Of a DNA stretch of 64,000 nucleotides, positions 24,531-37,300 are shown one piece after another. Under the pieces are notes generated by a model. The model saw only the letters and a list, made by a program, of their open reading frames with translations. It was not told the DNA's origin and searched no databases. Origin of the DNA: Montifringilla adamsi (Eukaryota > Chordata > Aves > Passeriformes > Passeridae); assembly GCA_017590115.1 (NCBI GenBank), contig JAGGNK010003335.1, forward strand, positions 15,500,494 to 15,564,493, read 5' to 3'. The translations under genes were made by a program, and so were the position numbers. Numbering within the stretch: position 1 is the stretch's first letter; every line of letters starts with the position of its first letter.

Positions 24531-25917
24531 CCTGGTGACGCACCTGCCGCGGGGACACTGCTGACCGGGGATTGCTCCTTCCTGCCCGGGGCGTCACTGC
24601 CTCTGCTGGACCACTGCCCATGGGGAAGCTCCTGCAGCCTTCAGGCAGAAGGACTGCTGCTCCCTGACCTCCCTGCCCAAACACAAGACCGCAGGCGAGG
24701 GCTGGCAGCAGACCCTTTTTTGGCAGAGCCAGAGCATGCGAACGCTGGCAGTCCCGGGACAGGAGATGCAGTGAGGGCCATGGAGGTGGCCATGCCAGCC
24801 GTGCTAAGGAGGTGTGTGCCCACGGGCAGTTGGTCCAGGCTCACCCTGTCTTGACTTTGGAAGGGGGTAGGAATGGTCAGTGACTTATGACCACAAAGGT
24901 CGATGTGAATGGGAGGATTGGTGGCATCCAGAGAAGAAAATGAACCCAAGGGCTATAGGGGAAGGGAGGGCTTTCCTGTTCAGGGCACATCTCTGAAAGC
25001 ACAGGCTGTATTCTGGACTCATCATCTGGCGCGCACCAAAGGGAAACAATTGCCCACTGGAAGGGTTTTGTGTCTTGGTAGAGTCCAGGAAGAAGCCTTG
25101 GCACTGTCTGAGCCACTGACAGACACAGGGAGGAAACTCTCAGAGGAAAAGTTCCCTCAACTCCAGCACCTGAAGCTGGCAGTAAAATCCAACCGCAGCA
25201 TCAGGGCACAAGAAATCCCCAGTCAGGCAGCAAAGCACACACTGGGCAGCAGTGAGAGGACAGCCACTACTCCCCACTCTTACCTCTGACACACAGTGTC
25301 CCTTCTGCCCCCCTCCTCCACTACTCAGCTGCTGAAGGGAAACGGGTGCACAGACCCAGCCTGGGGTCTGACCCGGGCCTGCACCCCACTGCTCCCCACT
25401 GCTGTCACCTAGCACTGTCCTGGTTCACCCTGCACAGGAATATCATCAGTGCTGGGCACTGGCCGGGCGCAGCAGAGAGCTGGCACATGTGGGCACAGGC
25501 CTGTGGCACCTTCTCGCTGTGTGCCCACCCACCCAGCACCCCTCGAGACCCCCACACCGTGGAGGAACTGCAGAGCTCGGCGTGCCACGGCACAGGAGCT
25601 GCTTGACAGCCCAGGGCCACCTCAGCAGAGTGTAATTGTTACTGGAACAGGAGGATGCAGAGGGAATGGACAAAGATGGTGGATAACATTGTAAATACAG
25701 TGCTGCACTGCAGCTTGATTTCCTCTCCCAACTGTAGTATCATAATTAAAATCTCATTGGGAAGGTGCAAGATTTATTATTATTCTGCTGAGATTCACTG
25801 CCTGCTTGGGGGCTGCTTATTCTGGGGGAAGCACAGGAGAGAGCACCTCTGAGCAAGAGGGCTGAAGGACTCCAGTACATCCAGTATGTACATCTTTTGG
25901 ACAGCATGTCCCACACC

Positions 25918-26120
25918 CATGCTGCACCCAGCACACCCCACAGCAGCACACCAGTGCTGCACAAGCACAGCAGCACCCCCAGCACACCCCACAGCAGCAC
26001 CCCAGTGCTGCACAAGCACAGCAGCACCCCCAGCACCTCCAGCACCCCAGTGCTGCACAAGCACAGCAGCACCTCCAGCACCTCCAGCACCCCCACAGCA
26101 GCACCCCTGTGCCACACCAG
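25918..26120. repeat. Minisatellite of 45-51 bp units, CAGCACCCC-rich
   Basis: The core CCAGTGCTGCACAAGCACAG recurs at 25951, 26002 and 26047, separated by runs of CAGCACC, CAGCACACCC and TCCAGCACC. The period changes from 51 to 45 bp because the internal short repeats vary in number. It yields long open frames rich in Cys/Ala or Ser/Thr/Pro that are not genes. Confidence 0.85.
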
Positions 26121-26715
26121 CACCGCACATCCCTTGGAGGAGTGTGCAGACACTCTCAGACGAGAGGCAAGAGAGGGAGAGCTTGTTCTACCCACTGTGA
26201 CCTTATGAGGAAAGGTGAATTCCCGGGCCCACAGCTGCCTGCCTCCCCAGGATGTTTTCTGGCACGCTGTCACATAGAGGCTGATACAAGACATTGCAAA
26301 ACTGCACCTTGGAGAACTCTGGCACTTACTCGTATGCATATATAACTTCAGGATTTGTCAGTCAACCACATCATGTCACAGGCCACTCATTAATACAGGG
26401 ATTACTAATGTGACAAGCCAGAAGCATTCATCAGACAGGCATAAGCCTGAAGTCTCTATGTCCAAGCCTTCACTGAATTATACTGGAATGTGATTTACTT
26501 GCTATAATCACCAGGTACATGTTTAAGTCAAGAAAACACCTTGAATTTGAGGCTGAGGTTGCTCTTGGCTGCAGTGGGTGGGAGCCACAGGCTAGTCTGA
26601 ATTCACTCCCTGTGGAAAGGCACAGGACCTGGCCATGGCTTTGCAGCACAGCAAAGATATGCTGACCAAAGCTCTCCTGCAGGCCAAACACAGCCACAGC
26701 ACTAACATCATGCTC

Positions 26716-27119
26716 TAGAAATAATTTTTATGTTGCTGGCAGCTCCTCGTGCATGCAACAGCCCAGGGGAGCAGACCCCAGCACAGCACAGGACTGGAGT
26801 GCTGCTGGCTCTGCAGTCCTGTCTGTGCAGTCCTGTCTCCGAGGGAAGGACACAGACCTCCCGCAGGAAAAGAGACCGAGAAAGGCTGAAGTTGCACCAC
26901 AACACTGTCCCCAGGATAGAAATAATTTTTATGTTGCTGGCAGCTCCTCGTGCATGCAACAGCCCAGGGGAGCAGACCCCAGCACAGCACAGGACTGGAG
27001 TGCTGCTGGCTCTGCAGTCCTGTCTGTGCAGTCCTGTCTCCGAGGGAAGGACACGGACCTCCCGCAGGAAAAGAGAGACCGAGAAAGGCTGAAACTGCAC
27101 CACAACACTGTCCCCAGGA
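26716..27119. repeat. Two-copy ~201-bp tandem duplication
   Basis: A segment starting TAGAAATAATTTTTATGTTG and ending at ACTGTCCCCAGGA occurs at 26716 and again at 26917. The copies differ by a handful of changes: CACAGACC/CACGGACC, a 2-bp AG gain in the second, and GAAGTTGC/GAAACTGC. They are about 98% alike, so the duplication is recent. It lies in the PPP2R2B intron. The unit itself contains a small internal repeat (TGCAGTCCTGTCT twice). No coding potential is convincing. Confidence 0.93.
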
Positions 27120-30100
27120 ATCCCTCTCTGTCTACAAGCTACACTCACCTGCAGGTGTCCTGTAAGAGGCAAGAGCAGCTTCAGACAAGAAAAATAAAGA
27201 CAGGTTTTGAATAAGCAATTGTTACCATATTACCTCCTCCCACCAGACCCCAGATGCCAAACCTCAGGCCAAAGGCAATGCCCAGCTGAGTAACAAGCCC
27301 CTGCAATGCCCGTGAATATCAAAAACACAACCAGGGACCTCCTTCCCTTCCTTTTCAGTAGACACCGTCTTCAGCGTATTTTCATTTTAACAAGTGCCAA
27401 GGCCCTTCTCCTTTATTAAGCAGCAAAAATCACTCCCCCGTTGTGCATGAACTATACTTACGTATTCATAAGTTCTGCAAAGTTTTTCAATGCACTGTAT
27501 CATTTAAGCAGATCCAGAAGCTACCTGTTTGTTATGCAACACGCATAGGAGCTGCATCATGAAATCCATTTATTCTCAGCTTTTTAAAATCCAGGAACAA
27601 GCCTTTACAATAACTAAAAGCATTAGCTGTCCTAAGCAGGAATCCATTTGCAGATTAAATTTGCCAAAGGTCGACTTGTAGCTGTCACAGTTTCCCAAAC
27701 CCCCAGGTGTCTGCCATGTTCTGTACTTTGACATCTCCTGAAGAGCCAGGACACTTTCCACTCCAATGATTTTTGTTTCAATTAGAGAGGCTGAAGAGTT
27801 CCATGCTCAGCTTTCTGTGGGATCTAAACAGTGTGTGAAGAATAATTGAATCAAACTTCCAATTTTATGCTCAGTACAGAACTTCCTTCACAGCATTTAT
27901 TTTACTCTCCCATCCACGAGCACTCAATCTATTTTCCTAATTACTCTTTGAACAATACCCTCATCGTTTAACCATTACATATAGATAACAAAATTTCTTT
28001 TAAACTTGTAAGAATTATTTCTGTTGGTTAGCTCAGTGCCCTCAGTGGGGCACCAGCTGTGGACAGTGCCAGAGGTCAGCCTGTGTAGAAGCACTGGTGA
28101 CAGCACCTGCCCTGGCACAGGGGACAGGCTGGCAGTGAGAGCCCCAGGGCTCTGCCTGCCACAGGTCTGTGAGCAGCACAGTGACCTGAAGCTGCATGTA
28201 GACACTGCTTCCCCCTCTCTGTCCCTTCCCCAGGGTGGAAGGACACCTGCTCCTGCTCCTGGGACTGCTCCAGGGACATGCTCTCACTCTGCAGCACCTC
28301 AGCCTTGTAGACTGATCAAACTATGGACCAACACAGGTGGTGGCCACGTCCACCTGCACTGACCAGCTCAGAGATGCTTTGAGTGAAAGCCCATCTCTGC
28401 TAAGGAAGGGAAACCAGGCCTTTGATGAACCCCTCAACATCTCACATCAGAGCCAGCACCTGGTGATCTGGCTGAAGGTCATGGCACACCATAGGCATTG
28501 TGAGAAGGAGAGCACTTAAAGCCCTTGTACAATTTCTCCCATCATGTCCAGTGCTCCAAGTCCTTCAGCTCACAGATTCCAGTAGAGACAGCACTTTAGC
28601 TTCACAAATCTGAAGAGCTAATTATGCAGCAAAAATGGGTAATTATACTCCTATTCTCCACACATAACTTGTGTCAGCCACCTGGGCTGGTGGCTGGCTG
28701 GCCCATACTTAAGGGACAACTCCAAAGGGAAAAAGCTGACTCAGGGCAGAGCCCCCCATGCTGCACACCCTGCAGGAACCCAGAGCTTCTCACCATCCCC
28801 TGTGCTGAACACACCCACAGCACAGGTACAGCTCCCTGGGATGGCCAGAGACACCAGGTCAGGGATCTTGGTCTCCAGAGGACCACAGACGACTGAGTCC
28901 TTCACAGCCAGTTTATAAATATTGCCCCAGAGGCACTGATGCTCCTGTCTCCCAGCACAGGAAGCCTGGGCACGGCTCAGGAAGGGCAGCAGCTTGCAGC
29001 AGCCAGCAAAGACATTCCCACCCACCATGAAGGGACGTGCACAGAGGGTGAACCTCTCTGGATGAACACGCTCACGGTCAATGCCTCATGCAGGACCATC
29101 CCCTGACAGTGTGCTGGGCTGCTGCGTGGTCCCCAGGGAATGCCTACAAGCCCACCCATGTCAGTATCCTCACTGAGCCCCTGTGCACCCTCTGCTGTCC
29201 TCTGGAGCCCAACCTTTGTGCTCCTGCAGCGCAGCAGGAGCTGACTGATTTCGCTGCACTAAGTCATCTGTTTTTCACATTTTCTCCTGTAAGTCACATA
29301 AGCTAGCTGGGGAAGCCTACATCTGTGATGAAGTCCCTATCATATGAACCTTAATTAGCATGACTTGAGGAAGGCAAATAATTTACCAGATTAAACCAAG
29401 ATCAAGAGAATTGGGAAGCCAGGTTGCATGCAGAGGACAAGCTGCAGCCCTCTTCTTCCCATGTGGTGGAGAACAAGAGTTGGGACCTTGGGGCAGAAAA
29501 GGGAAGAATCAGTTCATTGAATGCAAAGTAGGTGAAGACTTCTGCTCCCCAAAGGTCAAATGATGAATAGATCTCCTTGGCCTTGAGCCCTGCCGTGCCA
29601 TTACAGGTGCTGGTACAAGCTGTACATGATTAACAGCGTGCCAGCAACGAGCACTGCCACACACCCAGCCTGGCTCGGGGAAAGCTGCTCCCCAAGGGCT
29701 TTCCCTCCTGCCTTCAATTGGACCAACCAGCTTCTGCTGCATTTCAGCAGCTTTCTTCAGATGCAGTCTTCCCCTTCTAAGCATTTTATGCCAGGCTTTA
29801 GAAAAGCCCAGACATCGTCCTGCTCCTCAGATTTCTGCTATAATGCAACAGCTGCACAGCAACAATGTAATGCACCTGTGCAACAGCAACATAAACATGG
29901 TGCTTCCAGGAAAAACTTGCTATGAATTATTTCTTATTCTATTCTACAGATGATCCAGCCATAGCATGCTTATTACCTCTACATCATTACTAAGTTATAC
30001 TATTGCTAAATACGCTGCAGAACACATACAATACACCAAGAATGGAATGAGGCACAGAATATTTCATGAGGGTCTGAGACATCAATGTCTTTTAAAGGAT

Positions 30101-30941
30101 ACAGTGTGAACAGTTTGTCACATGTTCCTCACATCAGAGATATAATTAGCTTAAATACTTACACAGTAAATAGGATTTGCCACTTCTGCAGATTAAGGCC
30201 ACATGCTTCAGCACTGGAGCATCCGAGCCAGGGTAGCACAGTCTACGCTAAGGAAGAAGTTTTTTCTTGAAAACAGCTGCTCTGAGCCACGCTGCAGTCG
30301 AGGCTTGCCCACGTCAGTGTTCTGTCTGCTCTGGGTTTGGGTTTTACCTGGAGTGACAAACTGCACCACAGGTGACAGTGGAAGGCCAGAGCTGACATTG
30401 GCTGGGTGTCTGGAGTGCAGCACATTGCAGGGCACGGGTGCAGGTCTCCTGGGAGCCCTGGGCAGCGGGCACAGCCCAGGCACCGCTGCACACAGCGGGA
30501 GCTGGGCTTCACGGGGACACGGGGACATTGCTCATGAGAGAGCCAGGGAGGAAGCCTCAGCCCGAGCTGCTAAATCAAGCACAGAATGCAGAAAGAAAGG
30601 CAGTAGTTTGCTTCTTGGATTTTCCCGTTTTATTTTCAGCTGGGGAAGAAAATCATTGTGTTAATTTGACTATTTCGTATGGAAATACAGCTCTCAAACT
30701 GTTTTTGTTAGGTTGGGTCACCCTATGGGAGGGAATATGTGAACTCACACGTGCACTGGAGTGGAACAGCTACAGCTGCTTGTGGTCAGCTGGCTGCACA
30801 CCCAGCCCCAGCCCAGCCAGACCCTCCCCAAGGCACCAGGGACCCCCAAGCCTTCCCCACGCTGCGCCTCCAAACGTGTCAGGCACCAGGACAAAGGCAA
30901 AACCAGCTCCACAGGGCAAAGACGGAGTCACACGGGTAACA

Positions 30942-30964
30942 AAAACAAACAAACAAACAAAAAA
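30942..30964. repeat. (CAAA)n microsatellite
   Basis: About five copies of AAAC/CAAA in a row within the intron. Simple repeat, no function suggested. Confidence 0.85.
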
Positions 30965-32188
30965 CCCTGTAACCTTTAGAACTATTACACAAACAACAGT
31001 TTGCAAACTGTTAATCCATCAGCTGACGATCAGAACCAACAAAAGAGGAACGGGGATCAATCAGTCTGAGTACTGAAAAAGCAAACTTTGTCACGTAATG
31101 TATTTACATTGGACACTCAGATGCTTCCCCACTTATCTTGGGATATTATTTGCAAGAATGACTATTTAGCATTTATTCTGTTAAATTAGCAATTAATATG
31201 CAACATTTCATATGGCCTCAAAGGTGGATTTTATTTGAAAGAATGTTCACCAATGAAACATCAACACATCCAGGTCACTGTGAATTGTATTTCCTAAACT
31301 GCAATTACTTCACAGCCTTCAGTTAATTGAATATGTCCCACATCAAAAAGTAATGAAATCATGCTATCAATTAAAATAGGGCTACCCATGTCTTGCAACA
31401 CAAACACAGTAAGTTTCAGAGCATTGGGAACCTGAGGCTGGGTTTACTATCTTATAAAAATCATTCTGCTTGTTCTCACATGTCACCCAGCAGCAGCAGA
31501 GTGAAGCCCACACAGACACAGCCTGGCCAGCCTTACAAAATGGAAAGCAAGAAGGCTAATCAGTCAGAGTTAACTCCCCAAAGGAAAGGAAACTGTGTGT
31601 CTGGCAGGGCAGCCAGACCTGCACAGGGATTAGCTGAAGTTCCACAACTGTCAGAAGGATGGATGGTGACCCAAAATCAGCCTGGTGGAAAGTGCAAAAT
31701 GGGATACAGCAAAATACAGCTGCTGCTGCAATGCTGAGAGCTGGGGAGCCAAGAGAGCCTGTCAGGAGTGATCAACTCACCTGCTGCTTCCACATTAACA
31801 GGAACTTGCCAATTTTTAGTGGTACTTCATAAAGCAAGCCAACCTGAGCGAAGGGCCTGCCCCAGTAACCGTGCTCCCCCCGTGGTGCCCTGGCAGAGGG
31901 TCCCCATCTGTGGGCAGCGCCCCAGGACAAACCAGTCTGGAACCCAGCAGAGCACGGCACAGTCAGCCTGGCTCATGCGTGCTCTGGTTAACCCAGAACG
32001 TATTCTAAGCATGAAACCATTCTGGTATTTTCTGGGGGCAATACCAAGGGGTCCTCACGAGGTGCTGTGATTCCCTGCGGGGTCTGTGGCCCGGGAGCAG
32101 GGCAGTCCTGCCCTGGTGGCAGCAGCCCGGGCACTGCGGGGGCACCGAGCCTGCAGCAGCCGGGCACGCCTGGAGCACGGGCTGGAGG

Positions 32189-32232
32189 CTGCAGGAGCTG
32201 CAGGCGCTGCAGGAGCTGCAGGAGCTGCAGGG
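32189..32232. repeat. 9-bp tandem repeat CTGCAGGAG
   Basis: Five near-perfect copies of CTGCAGGAG, with one CTGCAGGCG variant and a CTGCAGGG end. It lies in a locally GC-rich patch of the PPP2R2B intron. The encoded Ala/Gly or Leu/Gln repeats are incidental. Confidence 0.88.
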
Positions 32233-35200
32233 AGGCTGCCCTGCTCTCCCCTCACAGCCTCACCTGCCGTTATACTGCACATTACAGCAGATCGTCCCAC
32301 AAAACACAGAGCCCAAGAAGGGAACGTGTCAGCTTAAACTGAGTTTGTGTTCTAAGCTCGTGCATTGCCAGAGGGTCAGGGAATGTTACACTAATCCTGT
32401 TCAATGTTTCTTATGTGCACATGGTCCTAAATCCAGTTATTTGCACTACTCCTCCGTGACTCAGAGCCACAAACAGGGAGTGGCCAACGACAGCAACCAG
32501 AGCAGCTCCAGCCTTTCAGCTCCAGCTCTGCCCTGCCCAGCCCTGCCCTCCACCTCACCCCAGGTCAGCCATTCATCCTCTGGGATCACCTGAAATTCAG
32601 CATTCCAGTGTGACCCATCATTCCTGGGGTCCTCCAGGTGTCTCCAGCAAAAAACGGCAGCTTGGGAAAGGTGGCACTGGGGCTGGCCCGGGTCCCCATC
32701 CCTGTTCCCTGGGACCTGCTGGTCCCCTCCCAGGTAGCAGAGGGGGCTGCTTCATGGCAAAACTAAAATATACCTCCTTTTTGAAGTCCCAGTGCGAGGG
32801 CCAGGTGCATCTTTGGGGAGCCCTGCCTGGCACTGCCAGCCTCCCACCGCTCCCAGGAAAGCTGACCTCCTTCCTCCAGGCTCCTCTTCAGCCTCGGAGC
32901 AGGGACAGCTCCCAGGAACAGCCGTGGCTGCAGGGACAGAAACTTTCTCTTCTGTGTGGTGTACAGCCTTCCTACTTGTTTACACTGATGCCCACTTTTG
33001 GAGATCTCCAGCAGGGAAGGCGGGATGATAGTGTCACACGAGGACACAAATGGGCTGGAAGAACGCTGCACTGGCAGGGTGAATACAGAGGATGGCCTAG
33101 GACATCAGCCAGGTCTAGGCTTTCCTTACACTAAGGAAAACAAAACATAAACAAAACATAAACCCAATTGTGCTACCTAAGAATCTTCATGAAGTACAGC
33201 TCAGGGGAGGGGAAAAAGAAAAACAAGAGACACCATGGGGAGCCTTAAAAGTTTGCCTGAGTTCTCAGAATGCCAATGCTGTAAAACTAATATTTGTATG
33301 TCACTGATATCTACATATAATCTACCTCATGTCATTTGAAAAAATAAACCTGGAAAACTGTTACTTAATAAAAGATATCATGTCTTATTAACGTTCATAT
33401 AGTAATTATGAAAATCACATATCCATCTGTTACGCAGTCAGCAAACAAGACAAACGACTGTGTTATGTTGAACAGATTATAAAATGCCTGGGGGAAGGAG
33501 ATCTAATAGCCCCAACCCAGCCATGAATCAAGCAGCAGCACGGGCTCCAGCACACTGGAACACACTCGTGCCTTTCCCAAGGCTTTTTCCTGAATTACAT
33601 ATAACAACATCAGCAATGAGGTCAGTATGACATAAGGCATACAAGTCTACATTGAAATGTGATGATGTGATCATTAAGATTTTATTGTCCTTTAAATAAA
33701 AATTACTTCCTCAAACAGACAACTACTCTCCCAAAGATGAGAGTGGAACAATATGCAAAGTAGCATTAAATCCAATTGCCCTCGTAAACATAGGAATACA
33801 GCTGCTTTAGTCCAATTGAATAAACAAAACTGTCTCAATTCCTGTTACGTTTGTGAGTGATTTCTGAACATTGAAAGGGAGAAACATCCGTGCATGAAGA
33901 GTAATTGAACCATCACATGAGCACTGTCAATCCAGCCGTGTGCTCCGTGGACACCCAGTGCAGTCCATGGAATGCTGCACACCCACCCTTCACACCCAGT
34001 CCAGTGCCAGCTTGTGGCAGCCCTACCTCGATGGCTGACTGAGAACAAGCACTTGTGCTCACTACAAAGAGGCAGCTGAACAGTGTATTCCACACGAGGG
34101 CACACATATTAGCAACTCCCTGCCACGGCAGCAGCACACAGAGCACTGCCACGGCAGGATGCCCTGGGCAGAAGGCAGAGCACCCCGCTCCCCACAGGAG
34201 CCGCAGGCATTCCCCTGGCAACTCCCTCGACCCCTGCCCTTCCCACACTCAGCTCGCTCAGCCCTTCCACTCCAACCTGCCTTAACTTACAAGGAAAATC
34301 ACTTTTCATCCTGCTGACTGCAGAGTCTGTTTTAGATCTATCCACCACCAGCATACACATCTTTTGCCAATGGGCTTTGATAAAGATGCTCTGGTGCTTG
34401 ATTTCCTGAGACCCAAATTTATGGGAACAAGATGTCAAACATGCAACAGCAAGGTTCCCCTCACTCCTGCCCTCCAAAAATAGGTGTCAGAAAAATATGG
34501 GTATGACAGTCCATCAAAAACATTCTCCGTGGCCTTCACAGACTCACACGTGAAAATTCATCAGTGTGAATTTTATGGCTTTTAAGTTTCAACAACATGG
34601 GGATTGAAGTCAAGCACAGCAAACCTGAAATATCTTTCCTCTCAAGGACAACTACCCTTGAGAAATTACAAAGCCAGCACAAAAAGGAGAAGGAGATTTC
34701 AGGGCAGCCCAAGCAGCGGGGACTGTAATCCTGCAGGCAATGCCTTTGCTGTGCATGTGCTCGCAGTCAGGACACAGAACCCTCAGAAAAACATGGGCAA
34801 CTGTTTGCCTTCAGGGAAGGCACAGGACATCCCTGGCAGCACACAACAGCCCTGGGCAGGCCCCGCTCACCCCACACGGGGCCAAGCTCTGCTTCTTGCT
34901 CTGCACCAGGTGTCCTGGGGCCTGGACCCGCTCGTGCACCAGGAATTGTCACTGCCATCCTTCACCTTGTGAAAATGAGCACCTCCCAGCAGCTCTTGGC
35001 TTTCCCCAACCACGAGCTGCAGAGCTCCAGATCTCAGGCTGGTAACTCTCCTGAAGCTCCCAGGGCCCCATCCTGGGGACACGGGCTGCCCCACCATGGG
35101 GAGCAGCAGTGCAGCCACTGCTCCCAGCCACACGAGCTCCCACTCTCCCCAAGCCCCCACAGCCGTGATGGGGACTGGCTGTGCCCTGGCCAGGTGCTGA

Positions 35201-37029
35201 GCACACCTGCCTGCCTGCTGAGCCTGCTGCCCAGCTCCTCTGGCTCTGCCTCTGGACACACAGCCCCCTCCCTCGGGATGCAAGTGCCCCCCAGCCCAGA
35301 GAGCACGGGGAGGATGTCCCCCTGCCCACATCCCCACAGGGCTGGTGCCTCTGAGACCCCAAGCCCAGAGCTGGACTGGCCAAGCAAGTGCCTGAAGCAG
35401 TGCAGGAGAGTGGCTCTGACGGCCAGACACACTCCCCATGCAGGGTCTTACAGCCCTGTTTCCAGAAGAAACCAAGCCAAAAGTTGCACTGTTGTGCAAC
35501 ACTGCACGGAAAGTAAAATAGCAGCCAGCAGCACTGGAAACGAGCAGGGACAAAACTGCTGATGAAACCCACAGGAGCTGATAAGAACTCACTAATGTAA
35601 TTGCTTAATTATACTGCTGAGTGTGCATTGCCAGGACAGGAGGTGGCCGCAGCCAGCTGACCGCTCCCAGATCACACACTGCAAGAGGAAACAGAGAAAA
35701 CACAGTGCTGAGCTGTACACTGGAAACTGTATTACTAAGTGACATGAACTTGCATTTGAAAGGAACTGCTGATTGTGAATAAATCCGCCATATGGCTTTA
35801 CAAAGCTGAGTGTTTATTTCCCAAATATAGCCAAATCAGCCTCTGACAGCCTGGTTTTCTTTTATAATCCATGTCAGAAAATTATTTAGAGTGTAGTATC
35901 AAGCACGGTTTGTGGAGTGACTGGTGTAACACAAGGAGTTCACAGTAAGAGCAGCATCTCATGTACAGCAAGTACACCTGCACAGCTCCACCACAACAAC
36001 ATATTTAAGGAATTTCAGATTTTCCTTTTTGGGGACCTTGTTTAGCAAAGCTGCCTGCAGAGGAAAAAACGGTTAAATCTCACACTATCGGGTTTTTTAA
36101 TGTTTTCATTGAGTCCCATGTGTGGCCCTGTGACCCCTCATGTGGTGAGCCGTGACAGTCCGGGGTGGGCTTGGTAGAGATGGCACCCAAAACCCAAGGG
36201 GCTGCAGGCTGTTGCTGGGTGTTTCCCATCTGGTCTACTGAGCCAGGACAGCAGCTGAACACGTCTGTGGGTCTGACCAGAGACACTGAGCTGTGCCCGT
36301 GGCTGTGGAAATGCAGCCCGTGATGCTGGGCAGAATGGGCACCCTTGGGTCTGGCCCTGGGTAGGAGAGCAGTGTCAGCAATTCCACCGACACGCAAAGC
36401 TGCCTGTGGCACGGGCAGCAGAGACAATTTCCCTGTTCCTTCCTGTTGGTAGGTCATCCTGACCACAGCACACTCACCATCCTGCCTTCCCCACAAGTGC
36501 TCAAAACAACTCCATTTAAAGGCAGCCACAGCCCGAGATCTGCTCTGAAGCTCAGCCCCCGCCAGCTGCTCTTCCCTCTCACTCTGAAGCATTTCCCTGC
36601 AACCTCCATCAGGTCCCTTCCGAGTGGGAGGGATGACAGAAGGCACCTTTGTGCTGATTTAAGCACTAACTAAATATAGACAACAGGGGAACGCTGGGAA
36701 GCTACAGCTGAACCCATCTGTAGTGAGGAAAACACAGTCACAGAATGGAAACATCTCCAGAGATATCTTGGAAATGTGCTTATAATTCAGCTTATGCTTT
36801 TGTTGGAGCCGTTCGACATGGAAAATTGCAGGAAGTCTGAGCTCCAGGAAGCCTGTAGAGGCCGATGGTCACACAGGAACTGGAACAGAGGGAGAGGTGT
36901 GGGGAGCAGCATCCCGACACAAACGGGGGCAGAAGAAAAATAATGTTTTAAAATCCTCCAAAGCAAGCATGGAGCACTCACAACTAAAACTATTTTTGAG
37001 AAAAAAAAATCCCTCAGCGACATTTCGTG

Positions 37030-37300
37030 TCATTAAAGCCGAGCGCTCGTCTCGCAGGTCAGCGCCGGTCGGGGCCACTCCGAGCATCCCCGCAGCGCTG
37101 TCAGACCGGAGGGGTCAGGCCGGAGGGGTCAGGCCCCGCGGAGAGAGGCGAAAGGACGGAGCCAGAGCGGTCGGTGCCCGCAGCAGCCGGCGTGCACCCG
37201 GACGCGCCGCTGCCGCCCTGCCCGCGGGACCCCGCGGCGGAGACTGTCGGCGCTCCCCGCGGCGGGGCGGGGCGGGGCCCGGCTGCTCCAGGTGTATCGT
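37030..37300. promoter_or_regulatory. Small CpG island between the two PPP2R2B first exons
   Basis: A sharply bounded GC- and CpG-rich stretch set in AT-rich DNA about 4 kb downstream of the B-beta-2 exon. It contains Sp1-type boxes (GGCGGGGCGGGGCGGGG near 37260-37278) and a short imperfect direct repeat (GGAGGGGTCAGGCC, twice, near 37109-37136). Mammalian PPP2R2B uses several alternative first exons, so this could be another start site. However, no minus-strand frame here gives a recognised N-terminus with a phase-1 donor. Promoter status is inference. Confidence 0.45.

Larger units (their letters stand above)
23330..24540 (-). promoter_or_regulatory. PPP2R2B: CpG island, putative B-beta-1 promoter and 5' UTR of PPP2R2B
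   Basis: A dense run of CpG dinucleotides and GC-rich sequence surrounds the B-beta-1 first exon (23991-24060) and extends on both sides, interrupted by an assembly gap at 23794-23917. The promoter should lie to the right of 24060 because the gene is on the minus strand. In human the spinocerebellar ataxia type 12 CAG repeat lies upstream of this exon. I see no CAG run on the minus strand in the matching region; the nearest thing is GCAGCCGCAGCCGCGG on the plus strand near 24090. Promoter function is inferred from position and composition. Confidence 0.7.
24541..37029 (-). other. PPP2R2B: PPP2R2B intron between the two alternative first exons, left part
   Basis: For transcripts starting at the B-beta-2 exon this stretch is intron; for B-beta-1 transcripts it is upstream flank. 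It holds the 25.9-26.1 kb GC-rich array, the 201-bp duplication at 26.7-27.1 kb, small microsatellites at 30.9 and 32.2 kb, and long AT-rich unique stretches (for example 31.1-31.4 and 33.2-33.9 kb). No open frame resembles a known domain and no further exon can be supported. Confidence 0.65.
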
